Of a DNA stretch of 64,000 nucleotides, positions 53,576 through 61,906 are shown piece after piece; position 1 is the first letter of the stretch; each line of letters opens with the position of its first letter. Source of the DNA: an uncultured Clostridia bacterium (GTDB taxonomy: Bacteria > Bacillota > Clostridia > Oscillospirales > Acutalibacteraceae); the NCBI GenBank assembly GCA_937892525.1, contig CALAEV010000015.1:1-64000 (forward strand). The letters run 5' to 3'. Under the pieces are notes generated by a model. The model had not been told where the DNA came from. It did no database searches and saw nothing but the letters and a program-made list of their open reading frames with translations. The position numbers and the translations under genes are program-made.

Positions 53576-54211
53576 TTATATTGATGAGAATTCTATTGTA
53601 TATGTACCCGGAGCATCTACACTCCAAGCCATACTTCCTGAACTCTGTTCGCCAATATTGAGCATACCGGTACTTGTGCTTGTTTTTCTGACAACATTTC
53701 CGTTTGAATCTTTCATTACCATTCGCACTGTTGCAATTTTTTCTTCATCTATGCCGTCATCACAGCGTTTCATAGTAACACGAATGTCAAACAAATAATT
53801 TTCCTCATCATACCAATAGCCGTTTGCAACAGACGCTTTTACAACCTCAAACTCTGCACCGAATGCAGTTACCTTAACAGGAAACTTTTGAGAAAAAACA
53901 AACTTTGGAGCCGTCTTTTGTGGCTTTGTTGTAGTAGGTTTAGTTGTTGTTGGTTTAGTTGTTGTAGGTTTACTTGTTGGCTTAGTAGTCGTTGGCTTTG
54001 CCTCAGTAGGTTTTTGTATTTTTTCTGTTGTTTCTGCCTCTGTTGTAGTTGTGGTTGTAGTAGTGGTTGTCGTGGTTGTTGTGGTAGTAGTCGTTGTGCT
54101 TTCTGTTGTAGATTCATCTACAGATGTTTTATCGCCACCACAAGAGGTTAAAGCAAAAAGCATTGATACAGACAACAAAACTGCACACCATTTTTTTATA
54201 ATTTTTTCCAT
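53576..54211 (-). CDS. Threonine-linker lipoprotein, unknown function
   Basis: 211 residues; ATG 54211 follows AAGGGATTGAAAG. Lipobox ALTSC gives a lipid anchor, then a linker with 19 consecutive Thr (mixed ACN codons) and KPTTTK repeats (about 37-100), then a folded C-terminal domain of about 110 residues: FPVKVTAFGAEFEVVKASV...TYTIEFSSI, resembling an immunoglobulin-like or DUF5067-type module. The linker is probably a glycosylated stalk through the cell wall. Lies with the SanA-like gene inside the iol cluster. Confidence 0.8.
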   Translation of the reverse strand: MEKIIKKWCAVLLSVSMLFALTSCGGDKTSVDESTTESTTTTTTTTTTTTTTTTTTTEAETTEKIQKPTEAKPTTTKPTSKPTTTKPTTTKPTTTKPQKTAPKFVFSQKFPVKVTAFGAEFEVVKASVANGYWYDEENYLFDIRVTMKRCDDGIDEEKIATVRMVMKDSNGNVVRKTSTSTGMLNIGEQSSGSMAWSVDAPGTYTIEFSSI

Positions 54212-54258
54212 ATCTTTCAATCCCTTATTTTTTATTACGGAAAATATGCCAAAAAGAA

Positions 54259-55275
54259 TTAAGCGCGAGCTATCATTTCGCCGTATTCTTCTTTTTCTTT
54301 CTTGATAAATTCTTTAACTGCGTCAACTGATGGCATATCCTGTGAGCAAGCGTGAGAAGCTACGAGCATTGCTGCAGACGCAGAGCCGAATTCGAGAGCA
54401 TCAATAATCTCCCAACCTTCAAAAATACCATAAAGGAATGCGCTAGCATAACCGTCTCCACCACCGAATGATTTAAGAAGTTTTACAGGGAATGGTTTAA
54501 TTGAATAGCTTTCGCCGTCATTTGTATATGCAGTTGAGCCCTCTTTACCGTGTTTGATAATAACGATTTTTGCATTCTGTGAGTGCCAGTATGCTGCAGT
54601 TTCTTTATCTGTCATACCTACTTTGATAAACTTCTCTGTAAGGTCATATTCTTCGCGAGAGCCAAGAATAATATCTGCTTCACGAGCAACTGAAGAATAA
54701 TAAATTGCGATTTCATCAGCATTTTTCCAGTTATATGCACGGTAGTCAATATCAAAAATAATTGGCACACCATTTTTCTTTGCAAGTGCCACAGCCTTAA
54801 GAGCTGCTTCTCTTGATGGGCTTTCACTGAGTGCAGTACCAGAAATCAAAATCGCTTTTGCACGGTTGATATAGTCTTCGTCAATATCGTCAACATGGAG
54901 TTTAAGGTCAGCTGCCTCGTTACGATACATAACGATTGAGCTTTCAGTTTCCGACTTAATTTCAGTAAATGTAAGACCGATTTTTTCGCCATCCTCACAA
55001 CGCTTGATGTGAGATGTATCAATGCCCTCATTATCAAAATAGTCAGTTACGAATGTACCAAGTTGGTCATCTGAAACGCGAGCGAAAAATCCGCACTTTT
55101 TACCAAGACGAGCAAGTCCAACTGCAATATTTGCAGGTGAGCCACCTAAATATCTCTTAAATGTTGTGCTTTCGTTAAGTGGGCAATAATAGTCAACAGG
55201 ATTTAAGTCAACTGCCACACGACCTAAAAGGATTAAATCAAATTCTTTGCTGTTATCAAATTCAATGTATTTCAT
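54259..55275 (-). CDS. iolC: 5-Dehydro-2-deoxygluconokinase
   Basis: 338 residues of the PfkB/ribokinase family. FDLILLGRVAVDLNPVDY, YLGGSPANIAVGLARLGKK, and the ATP/base motif KSFGGGDGYASAFLYG (GGGD in place of the usual GAGD) carrying the catalytic Asp. It phosphorylates 2-deoxy-5-keto-gluconate. Nine bases downstream of iolJ, so the two are cotranscribed. Its C-terminus is normal for bacterial IolC without the fused aldolase. Confidence 0.93.
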   Translation of the reverse strand: MKYIEFDNSKEFDLILLGRVAVDLNPVDYYCPLNESTTFKRYLGGSPANIAVGLARLGKKCGFFARVSDDQLGTFVTDYFDNEGIDTSHIKRCEDGEKIGLTFTEIKSETESSIVMYRNEAADLKLHVDDIDEDYINRAKAILISGTALSESPSREAALKAVALAKKNGVPIIFDIDYRAYNWKNADEIAIYYSSVAREADIILGSREEYDLTEKFIKVGMTDKETAAYWHSQNAKIVIIKHGKEGSTAYTNDGESYSIKPFPVKLLKSFGGGDGYASAFLYGIFEGWEIIDALEFGSASAAMLVASHACSQDMPSVDAVKEFIKKEKEEYGEMIARA

Positions 55276-55284
55276 AGTTTTTTC

Positions 55285-56127
55285 TTACCTTTCCATAAAA
55301 CTGAAAACTTTTATATGTCTTTTAACATTTTCATAAACGCCAAGTGCTTCTTGTCTGCTCAACTCAAAATAGTTTGCTTTTTCGATTGGTTTGCAGTAAT
55401 CAAGAGCATATTTTGCAAGATTATCAAAACTTGCTGTTGCGATATTGACTTTACGAACACCCAACATAATTGCTTGTTGGAACATTTCGTCAGTAATGCC
55501 TGTGCCACCGTGAAGCACAAGTGGAGTATCAACCATTTTGTTAATATCGTCAAGTACATCAAAACGAAGATTTGGAAGTACAGGGTAATTACCGTGAGCG
55601 TTACCGATTGCAACTGCTAATGCGTCAACCCCTGTTTCATCGCAGAAAAGTTTTGCGTCGTCAGGGTTTGTGCATAAAATTTCGTGAGCCGCACCGTCCC
55701 CCTCGTTACCACCTACAACGCCTAACTCTGCCTCGACAGTTGCACCATATTTATCTGCCATTTCGCGAACAGTTTTTACTGCCTTGATATTTTCTTCAAG
55801 TGGTAAGGTTGAGCCGTCAAACATTACAGAAGTGAAACCCATTTCTAACGCTTTTTGCACAGTTTCAATGCGAAGTCCGTGGTCAAGGTGGACTGCTATA
55901 TCAACCTTTGCATTTTGTGCAGCAGAAATCATCATAGGTCCCATAAGCTCAAGCGGGGAGTTTTTAAGGCGACACTCTGCAATCTGTAAGACAATAGGAG
56001 TATTAAGTTCTTCTGCAGCCCAAACTGCACCCATAACCATTTCCATATTGCCTACGCTGAAAGCACCTACTGCAATATTGTTTTTCTCGGCATTTTCGAG
56101 GAGCTTTTTCATTGGAACTAAAGCCAA
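55285..56127 (-). CDS. iolJ: 6-Phospho-5-dehydro-2-deoxy-D-gluconate aldolase (class II)
   Basis: 280 residues from TTG 56127, six bases after GGAGTGG, giving ALVPMKKLLENAEKN, the canonical IolJ/FBA start; the upstream in-frame TTG at 56142 overlaps the ribosome site. Class II aldolase metal motifs: IAVHLDHGLRIE, EAELGVVGGNEGD, IGNAHGNYP and LVLHGGTGI. It splits DKGP to DHAP and malonate semialdehyde. First gene of the iol cluster; generic FBA is possible but the context favours IolJ. Confidence 0.92.
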   Translation of the reverse strand: MALVPMKKLLENAEKNNIAVGAFSVGNMEMVMGAVWAAEELNTPIVLQIAECRLKNSPLELMGPMMISAAQNAKVDIAVHLDHGLRIETVQKALEMGFTSVMFDGSTLPLEENIKAVKTVREMADKYGATVEAELGVVGGNEGDGAAHEILCTNPDDAKLFCDETGVDALAVAIGNAHGNYPVLPNLRFDVLDDINKMVDTPLVLHGGTGITDEMFQQAIMLGVRKVNIATASFDNLAKYALDYCKPIEKANYFELSRQEALGVYENVKRHIKVFSFMER

Positions 56128-56164
56128 AACAACCCACTCCAATCCATTTTATTATAATTAATTT

Positions 56165-56193
56165 ATTTTAACACTTTACACTTGTAAAATCAA
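56165..56193 (-). promoter_or_regulatory. iol promoter with internal operator-like palindrome
   Basis: Minus strand TTGATT (56193-56188), 17 bases, TAAAAT (56170-56165). Within the spacer TTTACA (56175-56180) and TGTAAA (56183-56188) form a perfect 6-bp inverted repeat with a 2-bp centre, well placed for a repressor. No IolR-type gene is seen in the window. Confidence 0.65.
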
Positions 56194-56256
56194 TGTTTCA
56201 GGCAGATTTTGGGTATAAAAAAAATCCTGAAAAAACTGTGCAAAAACACAATAAAA

Positions 56257-56285
56257 AGTCCGTCAACTACAAGAGTCAACGGACT
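56257..56285 (-). terminator. Terminator of the DUF5058 membrane pair
   Basis: AGTCCGT (56257-56263) and ACGGACT (56279-56285); on the minus strand TTTTTATT follows. It separates the membrane pair from the iol promoter. Confidence 0.7.
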
Positions 56286-56302
56286 ATTAAATAAATCTGA
56301 AA

Positions 56303-56995
56303 TTATTTGAGAAGTTTAAGCTTCCACATAGCAAGTGCGCCACCAACTGAAGCCACGATTGTTACAAAAATCATTGTACCAACTGCAAATGTAGGTGCTA
56401 AAACATAAACAAGAATACCAACAAGAATTGGGAATATTGAAATTCTCCAATGCTTTGCAAAATATGATGCGCCTAAAGCACCAAAAAGTGCTGGAACAAC
56501 ATACTGGAATGCAGGTCTGAGAATTGAATCAGGGTCGTTGATATTGCCAAGGAATGGTGCAAAGAGAAGAACACCAACTGCAAGAATTACTGTTGTTGTA
56601 ATTGCAGATGCACCAATAGCAAGTGTTGATACAATTTCACCTTCTTCTGAGTTTGCTTTAACATTTGCTCTGTCCATAGCACTAAGTGCGCAAGGAAGCT
56701 TTAAGTTTGTAATGTTACCTGTTACGAATGAAAGATATGTACCACCTGCACCAAGCATTGGGGTATATGTGATAACCTCAATAATAGCTGTAATCCAATA
56801 AACCGGAATAATTGAAACTAAAACTTTACCAAGAACATTCAAATCAGGGAATGCTGAGAAAAGCTTGTCTCCACCGAAGATTGAGAAAATAAGTGGCACT
56901 GAAAAAAGTGCAAGTAATGCAAGAACTGTCCAGATTTTACCTTGAGTATGCATTTGTTCAATATAAGTTTTTTCTGTTTTATTCTTTTTCATCAT
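56303..56995 (-). CDS. Multi-pass membrane protein, partner of DUF5058
   Basis: 230 residues with about six membrane helices after a polar start. Contains VYWITAIIEVITYTPMLGAGGTYLSF, the conserved loop GNITNLKLPCALSAMD, and a Gly/Ala-rich last helix. It follows the DUF5058 gene by nine bases after an AAGGAGGGG site; an ATG one codon downstream is equally possible. The two together look like subunits of a small-molecule transporter, but I know no assigned substrate. Position upstream of iolJ raises inositol as one possibility only. Confidence 0.65.
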   Translation of the reverse strand: MMKKNKTEKTYIEQMHTQGKIWTVLALLALFSVPLIFSIFGGDKLFSAFPDLNVLGKVLVSIIPVYWITAIIEVITYTPMLGAGGTYLSFVTGNITNLKLPCALSAMDRANVKANSEEGEIVSTLAIGASAITTTVILAVGVLLFAPFLGNINDPDSILRPAFQYVVPALFGALGASYFAKHWRISIFPILVGILVYVLAPTFAVGTMIFVTIVASVGGALAMWKLKLLK

Positions 56996-57004
56996 TACCC
57001 CTCC

Positions 57005-57805
57005 TTATCTCCAAGTAAAGTTTACAAGGTCAGCAGGAAGTACCTGAGTAAAGAGTACTGCTATACCCATAGCGCCAAACATTGCAATAGGAAGCACGAA
57101 TGCTTCAAGTTTTTTAAGATTTTTCTTTCTGCAAAGATAGTCGAGTGCAATAGTGAAAATCATTGAAGAAAGTAATACTGAAATTGACATAAAACCTGCT
57201 GAAACGCCACCCTTTTCAACACCTGCCACAGCACGAGAAATGAATGCTGCAACAATACCGATGAATGCAGATGCGCTGATAACGTCGCCAATATTTACGC
57301 CTGATTTCTTTTCTTCTTTTACTTCACCGTCAACGGTTTCTTTTTTCTTACCTGACATTACCTTGTTCATAGCCATATGTACCTTTTTGCAAAGGAAAGG
57401 AAGAAGTACAAGTGGGAAGCAAGAGCCAATAGTCATAGCCCAAGCAATAGTTGAGAATGCTTTTGGGTCTTGAACCTCGTTTGCAAGGGAAGAGCCGATT
57501 ACACCAAGTGCAGTATCTGCCGCAACAGTTTCATATGCAAGATTACCGATAACTGAAAGTCTAATCCAAGGAAGAACAATTCCAAGTGCAGATGCAAGGG
57601 CTAAAACCGTTGCAAGAATTGAAATTGCAGGTGCGATTGTGAAAAGTACGCTTGAAAGAATTGTCTGTTTAACAACTGCTTTGTCCATACCAATTTCTTT
57701 TGCTCTTTTGTTGGCTTTTGCCATAAAGAAAACAGACTGAACAATAACAAATGCTACAACAAATAATGCAAGACCGTACATAAGTGGGCCTGTTTTGAAG
57801 TCCAT
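57005..57805 (-). CDS. DUF5058 family membrane protein
   Basis: 266 residues, about seven membrane helices. Starts MDFKTGPLMYGLALFVVAFVIVQSVFFMAKANKRAKEIGMD in family style (quoted regionally: the KANKRAKEIGMD loop is characteristic). A lysine-rich cytosolic insert (GKKKETVDGEVKEEKK) splits the helices. RBS AGGAGATGAAG precedes the ATG. Pairs with the next membrane gene. Function unknown; the duplicated helix pattern suggests transport. Confidence 0.75.
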   Translation of the reverse strand: MDFKTGPLMYGLALFVVAFVIVQSVFFMAKANKRAKEIGMDKAVVKQTILSSVLFTIAPAISILATVLALASALGIVLPWIRLSVIGNLAYETVAADTALGVIGSSLANEVQDPKAFSTIAWAMTIGSCFPLVLLPFLCKKVHMAMNKVMSGKKKETVDGEVKEEKKSGVNIGDVISASAFIGIVAAFISRAVAGVEKGGVSAGFMSISVLLSSMIFTIALDYLCRKKNLKKLEAFVLPIAMFGAMGIAVLFTQVLPADLVNFTWR

Positions 57806-57926
57806 ATCTTCATCTCCTAAAAATTTTATGGGTATATTAAAACATTTTTTTACGATAAAATCAATAAAAAAACAAAATTAATTCTTTTATAAATAATTTA
57901 ACGATTTAATTGGTTAAAATTTTATG

Positions 57927-57955
57927 TTGACAAAGTGAAAAAAATACTATACAAT
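57927..57955 (+). promoter_or_regulatory. Promoter of the leuAB T-box transcript
   Basis: TTGACA (57927-57932), 17 bases, TACAAT (57950-57955); transcription would begin near 57962, at the start of the T-box leader. Confidence 0.88.
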
Positions 57956-57964
57956 ATAACACAA

Positions 57965-58245
57965 TCAATTTAATCACCACTATCGAAAAACAGTGAAGAA
58001 AACAAGACATAAATCACTTGATTTCAGAGAGTTGCCGTCTGGTGCAAGGCAACACAGTGTTTATGTGTATAACTCATTTCGGAGTTGCATAGGTGAAATC
58101 ATAGCCTATGACGGTTGACCCCGTTACAAAGTCAGGCCTTGTTGGAGGTCGCAGAGGTTGGCATAAGCCGACGAATTAGGGTGGTACCACGGTAGAATTT
58201 TTCCATCGTCCCTATCAAAAGTTATTTGATAGTTGGGCGATTTTT
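57965..58245 (+). promoter_or_regulatory. T-box leader, leucine (CUC) specifier
   Basis: Stem I carries the AGAGAG bulge (58026-58031) and a GGTGCAAG apical motif. By alignment to TAA-CTC-ATTTCGGAGT the specifier is CTC (58073-58075), a leucine codon. The T-box AGGGTGGTACCACGG is at 58178-58192. A terminator TCGTCCCTATCAAA/TTTGATAGTTGGGCGA with TTTTT tail ends at 58245. Uncharged leucyl-tRNA should allow readthrough into leuA. Confidence 0.92.
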
Positions 58246-58264
58246 CATTTGGAGGAGATTTTAT

Positions 58265-59971
58265 ATGAAACAAGGTTGCGAAAAGTACATTCCTTTTACG
58301 CCGATTAACATTCCTGACAGACAGTGGCCAAGTAAGACTATTACTAAACCACCAATTTGGTGTTCAGTTGACTTGCGTGATGGTAATCAGGCACTTATTG
58401 ACCCAATGAACTTACAGGAAAAAATTGAGTATTTCAAGACTCTTGTAAATATTGGTTTTAAGGAAATTGAAGTTGGTTTTCCATCTGCATCTGAAACAGA
58501 ATATGAAATTTTAAGAACACTTATTGAGAAAAATCTTATTCCTGACGATGTTACCATTCAAGTACTTGTGCAAAGTCGTGAACACTTAATCCGTAAAACA
58601 TTTGAAGCTATTGACGGCGCTAAAAATGTAATTATTCACTTCTACAATTCAACTTCAACTTTACAGAGAAAAGTTGTTTTCAAGAAAGATATGGATGGTG
58701 TTATTGATATTGCCGTTCAGGGTGCAAAGCTTATTAAAGAGCTTACTGACGAACTTAAATCACAAAAAGATGTAAATATTCGTTATGAGTACTCCCCTGA
58801 AAGCTTTTCAGGTACAGAAATGGACAACGCTGTTCTTATTTGTGAAAAGGTTATGGAAGCCCTTGACATTACTGCAAACAACAAGATTATTCTTAATCTT
58901 CCCGCGACAGTTGAGGGTAGCACTCCAAACGGACACGCCGACCAAATTGAATACTTCTGCAGAAAACTTAAAAATCGTGAAAATGCAATTATCAGTTTGC
59001 ACCCACATAACGACCGTGGTACTGCTGTTGCAGCAGCTGAGCTTGGTCTTTTAGCAGGTGCTGACAGAATTGAGGGCACTCTTTTCGGTAACGGTGAGCG
59101 TACAGGTAATGTTGATATTGTTACTCTTGCTCTCAATATGTACACACAGGGTATTGACCCAAAACTTGATTTTTCACACATGAACGAAATCAAAGAAATG
59201 TTTGAACGCACAACAAAAATGCCTGTTGACCCAAGAAAGCCATATGGTGGCGAACTTGTGTTTACTGCGTTCTCCGGTTCACATCAAGACGCTATCAACA
59301 AGGGTAAAGAATATATGCGTACAAGCGGCACAGAATATTGGGAAGTTCCTTACTTACCTATCGACCCTGCTGATGTTGGCCGTGAATATGAGCCAATTAT
59401 CCGTATCAACAGTCAGTCCGGTAAGGGTGGCGTTGCATACATTATGGCAGAATACGGCTACAAGATGCCAAAAGCTATGCATCCAGAATTTTCAAAGATT
59501 GTTCAGAAAGTCTGCGACGAAAAAGGCAAGGAACTCCAGAAAGAAGAAGTTTACAATCTTTTCCAACAGGAATATCTCAATGTCGCAGGCCCTTACAAAT
59601 TGCTTAGTTACAAATTCTATGAAGAACGCGAACACGGCGAAGACCAGTCAAGAGTACACTTTGTTGGTACTGTTCAGTACAACGGCAACGAGCCACAACA
59701 GATTGAAGGTATTGCATCTGGTCCTATCAGCGCATTCTGTCAAGCTATGAACACAATCGGTCTTGGGGAATACCACTTCATTGACTACTCTGAACACGCT
59801 ATTTCATTGGGCTCAGACTCAAAGGCTGTCAGCTATATTCACATCACAAACCCACAGGGAAAAGACGTTTTCGGTATTGGCATTTCACACAATATCAACT
59901 ACGCATCTATCAAGGGTATTCTTTGCGCAGTTAACCGCTGTTTACCAAATGTAGTTAGAGAGGTAGAGTAA
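58265..59971 (+). CDS. leuA: 2-Isopropylmalate synthase (long, LeuA2-type)
   Basis: 568 residues from ATG 58265 after GGAGGAG; the upstream in-frame ATG lies inside the T-box terminator. Early motif [20 protein letters not shown] and metal site [16 protein letters not shown] define the catalytic barrel, and the C-terminal part (about 430-568) is the leucine-feedback domain. It condenses acetyl-CoA with 2-oxoisovalerate. The sequence is of the actinobacterial/yeast-like branch. Controlled by the leucine T-box; leuB follows after one base. Confidence 0.94.
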   Translation: MKQGCEKYIPFTPINIPDRQWPSKTITKPPIWCSVDLRDGNQALIDPMNLQEKIEYFKTLVNIGFKEIEVGFPSASETEYEILRTLIEKNLIPDDVTIQVLVQSREHLIRKTFEAIDGAKNVIIHFYNSTSTLQRKVVFKKDMDGVIDIAVQGAKLIKELTDELKSQKDVNIRYEYSPESFSGTEMDNAVLICEKVMEALDITANNKIILNLPATVEGSTPNGHADQIEYFCRKLKNRENAIISLHPHNDRGTAVAAAELGLLAGADRIEGTLFGNGERTGNVDIVTLALNMYTQGIDPKLDFSHMNEIKEMFERTTKMPVDPRKPYGGELVFTAFSGSHQDAINKGKEYMRTSGTEYWEVPYLPIDPADVGREYEPIIRINSQSGKGGVAYIMAEYGYKMPKAMHPEFSKIVQKVCDEKGKELQKEEVYNLFQQEYLNVAGPYKLLSYKFYEEREHGEDQSRVHFVGTVQYNGNEPQQIEGIASGPISAFCQAMNTIGLGEYHFIDYSEHAISLGSDSKAVSYIHITNPQGKDVFGIGISHNINYASIKGILCAVNRCLPNVVREVE

Positions 59972-59972
59972 T

Positions 59973-61046
59973 ATGAAAGAATATAATATTGTTGTATTAA
60001 AGGGTGACGGAATCGGCCCTGAAATAGTTGACGAGGCACTTAAAGTGCTTGACGCAACAGGCGAAAAGTACGGATTTAAGTTTAATTATGATTATCAGTT
60101 AATTGGTGGTGCTGCTATTGACGAAACAGGCGAGCCACTCCCACAAGCAACAGTTGACGCTTGCAAAAAAGCAGATTGCGTATTTTTAGGTGCAGTTGGT
60201 GGGCCAAAATGGGATGTACTCCCTGGTAATCAGCGCCCTGAAAAAGGACTTCTTGGCATTCGTGGTGCATTAGGACTTTATGCAAATCTTCGCCCTGCAA
60301 AGATTTTTGAGCCACTTAAAAGCGCGTCACCTATCAAGGATAGTATTATCGGTGACGGACTTGACATTATGATTGTCCGTGAGCTTACAGGTGGTATTTA
60401 CTTTGGTGAGCGTGGCAGAAAAGAGGTTGACGGCAACCCTGCTGCATACGATACAGAAATGTATTCAGTTCCTGAAATAGAGAGAATTGCAAGAACTGCT
60501 TACGAAATGGCTATGAAGCGAAATAAGAAACTTACAAGCGTTGACAAGGCAAACGTTCTTGAAAGTTCTCGTCTTTGGAGAGAAACTGTAATCAAAATGT
60601 CTGCTGAATACCCAGAAGTTGAGCTTTCTCACATGTACGTTGACAACTGTGCTATGCAGTTAGTTCGCAACCCAGGGCAGTTTGATGTTATTGTTACTTC
60701 AAACATTTTTGGTGACATTCTTTCTGACGAGGCATCTATGATTAGTGGTTCAATCGGTATGTTGGCATCTGCATCTTTGGCAACCGGCAAAATGGGACTT
60801 TATGAGCCAATTCACGGCTCTGCACCTGATATTGCAGGTCAACAGAAGGCAAATCCACTTGCAACAATCCTTTCTGCAGCTATGATGTTACAGTATTCAT
60901 TTGATGAAAAAGAAGCTGCAAAGGCTATTGAAGATGCAGTTGATGAGGCATTAAGAATGGCTCGTACACCTGACATTTATGAAGATGGCTTTAAGAAAGT
61001 TACAACAAGTGAAATGGGCGACCTTGTAGTGTCATTATTGAAATAA
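59973..61046 (+). CDS. leuB: 3-Isopropylmalate dehydrogenase
   Basis: 357 residues, family length. [19 protein letters not shown] at the start, the [13 protein letters not shown] signature, [15 protein letters not shown] and the metal/substrate segment [20 protein letters not shown]. Oxidatively decarboxylates 3-isopropylmalate. leuC and leuD, needed between LeuA and LeuB, are not in the window. Coupled to leuA. Confidence 0.95.
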   Translation: MKEYNIVVLKGDGIGPEIVDEALKVLDATGEKYGFKFNYDYQLIGGAAIDETGEPLPQATVDACKKADCVFLGAVGGPKWDVLPGNQRPEKGLLGIRGALGLYANLRPAKIFEPLKSASPIKDSIIGDGLDIMIVRELTGGIYFGERGRKEVDGNPAAYDTEMYSVPEIERIARTAYEMAMKRNKKLTSVDKANVLESSRLWRETVIKMSAEYPEVELSHMYVDNCAMQLVRNPGQFDVIVTSNIFGDILSDEASMISGSIGMLASASLATGKMGLYEPIHGSAPDIAGQQKANPLATILSAAMMLQYSFDEKEAAKAIEDAVDEALRMARTPDIYEDGFKKVTTSEMGDLVVSLLK

Positions 61047-61048
61047 TT

Positions 61049-61879
61049 ATGAAAACACTTTATATTAGCGATATGGACGGTACTCTTTTACAGAACAATG
61101 GTAAAATGAGTGAGTTCACAAAAGAAAAACTGAATGATTTTTATAAAAAGGGTATCCCCTTTTCTGTGGCTACTGCTCGCAGTATGGTTAGTGCTACTCC
61201 ACTTTTAGAGGGTGTGCATTTTGCTGCCCCTATTGTGCTTATGAATGGTGTTTTTGTGTATGATACTGAAACAAAAAAAGCAGTTAAATACCACGAAATT
61301 GAACACTTTGCACTACAAAAAATTCTTGATTGCTTTTATGAGAAAAATCTTCATCCATTTATGTTTTTATATAGTGATGATTACAAGCTGTCAATCAAAT
61401 ACACCGAGTTTGACAACGATGGTATGAAAGAATTTTATGATATGCGAGTTGATATGTTAGAGGGCAGATTTACACAAACCGACGATTTGACCAACATAGA
61501 AAAAGGGCAACACCCGGTATATGTAAACTACTATGCGTTGCCCGAATTCCTTGATGAAGTTGTTGAGAAGTTGAAAGAAATCCCACAGATTGATTTTGCA
61601 TATTATAAAGACTCGTATTCTGACGACTGGCTTGTTGAGATTTATGCAAACACAGCGTCAAAAGCAAATGGTGCAAAAGAAGTCAAAGAAATTGTAGGTG
61701 CAGAAAGTATTACTGCTTTCGGCGATAATCTTAACGATTTGGTAATGCTCGGTGGTGCAGACACGGCTGTTGCAGTGGAAAACGCAGTACCAAAAGTTAA
61801 AGAAATTGCAGATGTAATAATCGGTACAAATACTGACGATAGTGTTGTAAAGTATATTATAGAAAAAGAACGCTTGTAA
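61049..61879 (+). CDS. HAD superfamily (Cof-type) phosphatase
   Basis: 276 residues. Motif I YISDMDGTLLQNNG with DxD, motif II in the VATARSMVS region, and motif IV ITAFGDNLNDLVMLG; a C2B cap lies between. Cof-type enzymes dephosphorylate sugar phosphates or cofactors. It begins two bases after leuB and is probably carried on the same T-box transcript, although a direct role in leucine synthesis is not evident. The stop codon lies inside the terminator stem. Confidence 0.9.
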   Translation: MKTLYISDMDGTLLQNNGKMSEFTKEKLNDFYKKGIPFSVATARSMVSATPLLEGVHFAAPIVLMNGVFVYDTETKKAVKYHEIEHFALQKILDCFYEKNLHPFMFLYSDDYKLSIKYTEFDNDGMKEFYDMRVDMLEGRFTQTDDLTNIEKGQHPVYVNYYALPEFLDEVVEKLKEIPQIDFAYYKDSYSDDWLVEIYANTASKANGAKEVKEIVGAESITAFGDNLNDLVMLGGADTAVAVENAVPKVKEIADVIIGTNTDDSVVKYIIEKERL

Positions 61880-61904
61880 TTTTACAAGCGTTCTAATTTT
61901 TTGC
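61868..61904 (+). terminator. Terminator of the leuAB-HAD operon
   Basis: GAACGCTTGTAA (61868-61879) and TTACAAGCGTTC (61882-61893) form a 12-bp stem that includes the stop codon, followed by TAATTTTTTGC. Confidence 0.9.
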
Positions 61905-61906
61905 TT

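Noticed and set aside
53888..54305. Open frames on the plus strand opposite the Thr-rich lipoprotein (Val-rich and Cys/Trp-rich)
   Set aside because: They are reverse readings of the ACN and AAR repeats, with no ribosome site, and their composition is an artefact of the low-complexity linker.
58226..58264. Upstream ATG extending leuA by 13 codons
   Set aside because: It lies inside the T-box terminator; GGAGGAG directly precedes the ATG at 58265.
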